A stretch of DNA of 64,000 nt, from positions 186,001 to 250,000 of the forward strand of contig NZ_JABUFE010000001.1 in assembly GCF_013315265.1 (NCBI RefSeq), given 5' to 3'. The translations under genes and the position numbers were made by a program. Source of the DNA: Parasulfitobacter algicola (GTDB lineage: Bacteria > Pseudomonadota > Alphaproteobacteria > Rhodobacterales > Rhodobacteraceae). Shown here piece by piece: positions 63,424 to 64,000 of the stretch; positions within the stretch are counted from its first letter, which is position 1; each line of letters begins with the position of its first letter. The notes below the pieces were generated by a model, which was given only the letters and a program-made list of their open reading frames with translations, made no database searches and had not been told where the DNA came from.

Positions 63424-64000
63424 TCACACCTCATTCGCGGCGAAATTCGCGATGTCTGTCAGATCAGATCGTCCGTCAGGACCAACCACGACATAGTTCA
63501 CGCCGTTTGCTGCCCATGACACCAGATCGAACCCATTCAACGTTGTCTGGTTGAAATCTGCATTCGGCGTCGGCTGGTTTGTTCGGCTTTGTAAGCACAA
63601 TGCAATAACCGTACCACTGGCATCACGGTACATCAGCTGCGCGACAGGTTTGGCATTTGCAACCAAAAGCCTACCCCCTTCGAACGTCAGACCAAACTGG
63701 GAAAGATCAGGGATTGTAAATTCGGCACCAACCGTATTGCCAAGCCAGGTCTGTATATGATCGGCTTCGTCAGCGCCAACCTCGACCAGATGTCGGCCTT
63801 GGCTAGCATAAACAGCGTGATATTCAGAAATATCCTGCAACCACCCGGCGCTTGCGATGGTCGTTGGTGGGGATATCTGATCCTTGATCATAAATCCTCC
63901 CGTCCCGCCCAACACAAAAAGAACCAAGCCAGCAGCAATACTGCCCCAGACCGACGCAATTGACCGTACCGGACGATCAATAGGTGCAGATTTGATGGTC
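63424..64000 (-). CDS. Transmembrane anti-sigma factor, 3' part only (cut by window edge)
   Basis: About 192 codons are visible and the frame stays open to the right edge, so the N terminus (normally the sigma-binding domain) is missing. The visible part has one membrane segment (SIAAGLVLFVLGGTGGFMI) followed by an extracytoplasmic domain with LQDISEYHAVYASQGRHLVEV, HIQTWL and LQSRTNQP. This matches the C-terminal half of anti-sigma factor proteins (RsiW/ChrR-like family) of the Rhodobacteraceae that are co-transcribed with ECF sigma factors. The sigma gene should lie just beyond the window, upstream of this gene. Confidence 0.75.
   Translation of the reverse strand, partial: TIKSAPIDRPVRSIASVWGSIAAGLVLFVLGGTGGFMIKDQISPPTTIASAGWLQDISEYHAVYASQGRHLVEVGADEADHIQTWLGNTVGAEFTIPDLSQFGLTFEGGRLLVANAKPVAQLMYRDASGTVIALCLQSRTNQPTPNADFNQTTLNGFDLVSWAANGVNYVVVGPDGRSDLTDIANFAANEV

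Noticed and set aside
1-64000. CRISPR arrays, tRNA or rRNA genes, prophage or intact insertion sequences
   Set aside because: I saw no regularly spaced repeats, no T-arm or anticodon-arm patterns, and no phage or complete transposase genes.

Overview
The window reads as a stretch of chromosome from a marine alphaproteobacterium of the roseobacter group (Rhodobacteraceae). The family-level placement rests on several things: the 318-residue malyl-CoA lyase closely resembles the Rhodobacter Mcl1 sequence as I recall it, the dnaK promoter fits the alphaproteobacterial RpoH consensus, FtsK is followed by LolA, and several small conserved proteins are ones I know from this family. GC content is moderate (roughly half, by eye). 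I cannot resolve the genus. I saw no CRISPR array, rRNA, tRNA, intact insertion sequence or prophage.

Layout. 1-5.3 kb holds surface-polysaccharide genes: galE (cut by the left edge), galU, a family 2 glycosyltransferase, kdsB, cysQ and a divergent ABC-2 export permease. 5.3-13.1 kb holds alkB, the dnaK-dnaJ chaperone operon behind an RpoH-type promoter, radC and ileS. 13.4-20.7 kb is an envelope block: an orphan TRAP solute-binding protein, a PstS-OmpA fusion, a giant DUF2339 membrane protein, a membrane-anchored protein with a C-terminal winged-helix domain, and two small exported proteins. 20.8-31.2 kb is mostly housekeeping: an HD hydrolase, ahcY, DUF2853, a candidate small RNA, a pseudouridine synthase, a GFA protein, free-methionine sulfoxide reductase, thiolase, a STAS/anti-sigma pair, a gamma-glutamyltransferase-family enzyme, hspQ, an AEC transporter and a lysozyme-like lipoprotein. 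31.3-38.6 kb is a six-gene oligopeptide-type ABC transporter operon with two solute-binding proteins. 38.8-44.2 kb has a small unknown, truA, the ycjX-ycjF pair and a cNMP-binding thioredoxin-reductase-like flavoprotein. 44.3-45.7 kb is a small accessory patch: a type VI secretion DUF4123 adaptor followed at once by what looks like a truncated cargo gene. 45.7-50 kb has accA, a secreted repeat protein, mcl1 and a hydrolase/TetR pair with twin operators. 50.3-53.2 kb is a D-amino-acid operon (dgcN-dgcA-dat). 53.3-64 kb has a BON/OmpA protein, a TM-HhH protein, a 5'-nucleotidase, an aminotransferase, ftsK, lolA, two small or stress genes and an anti-sigma factor cut by the right edge.

Most notable: (i) the dgcN-dgcA-dat operon, which would send D-amino acids through D-glutamate to L-glutamate, preceded by a leader rich in TACAAAA repeats and an inverted repeat; (ii) three dispersed copies of a nested palindromic element, each between convergent genes; (iii) an orphan T6SS adaptor with a broken cargo gene; (iv) an unassigned small-RNA candidate; and (v) an inner-membrane protein with an OmpR-type DNA-binding fold at its C terminus. 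Most individual genes are recognisable. I do not see a clearly unprecedented multi-gene defence or secretion system here.
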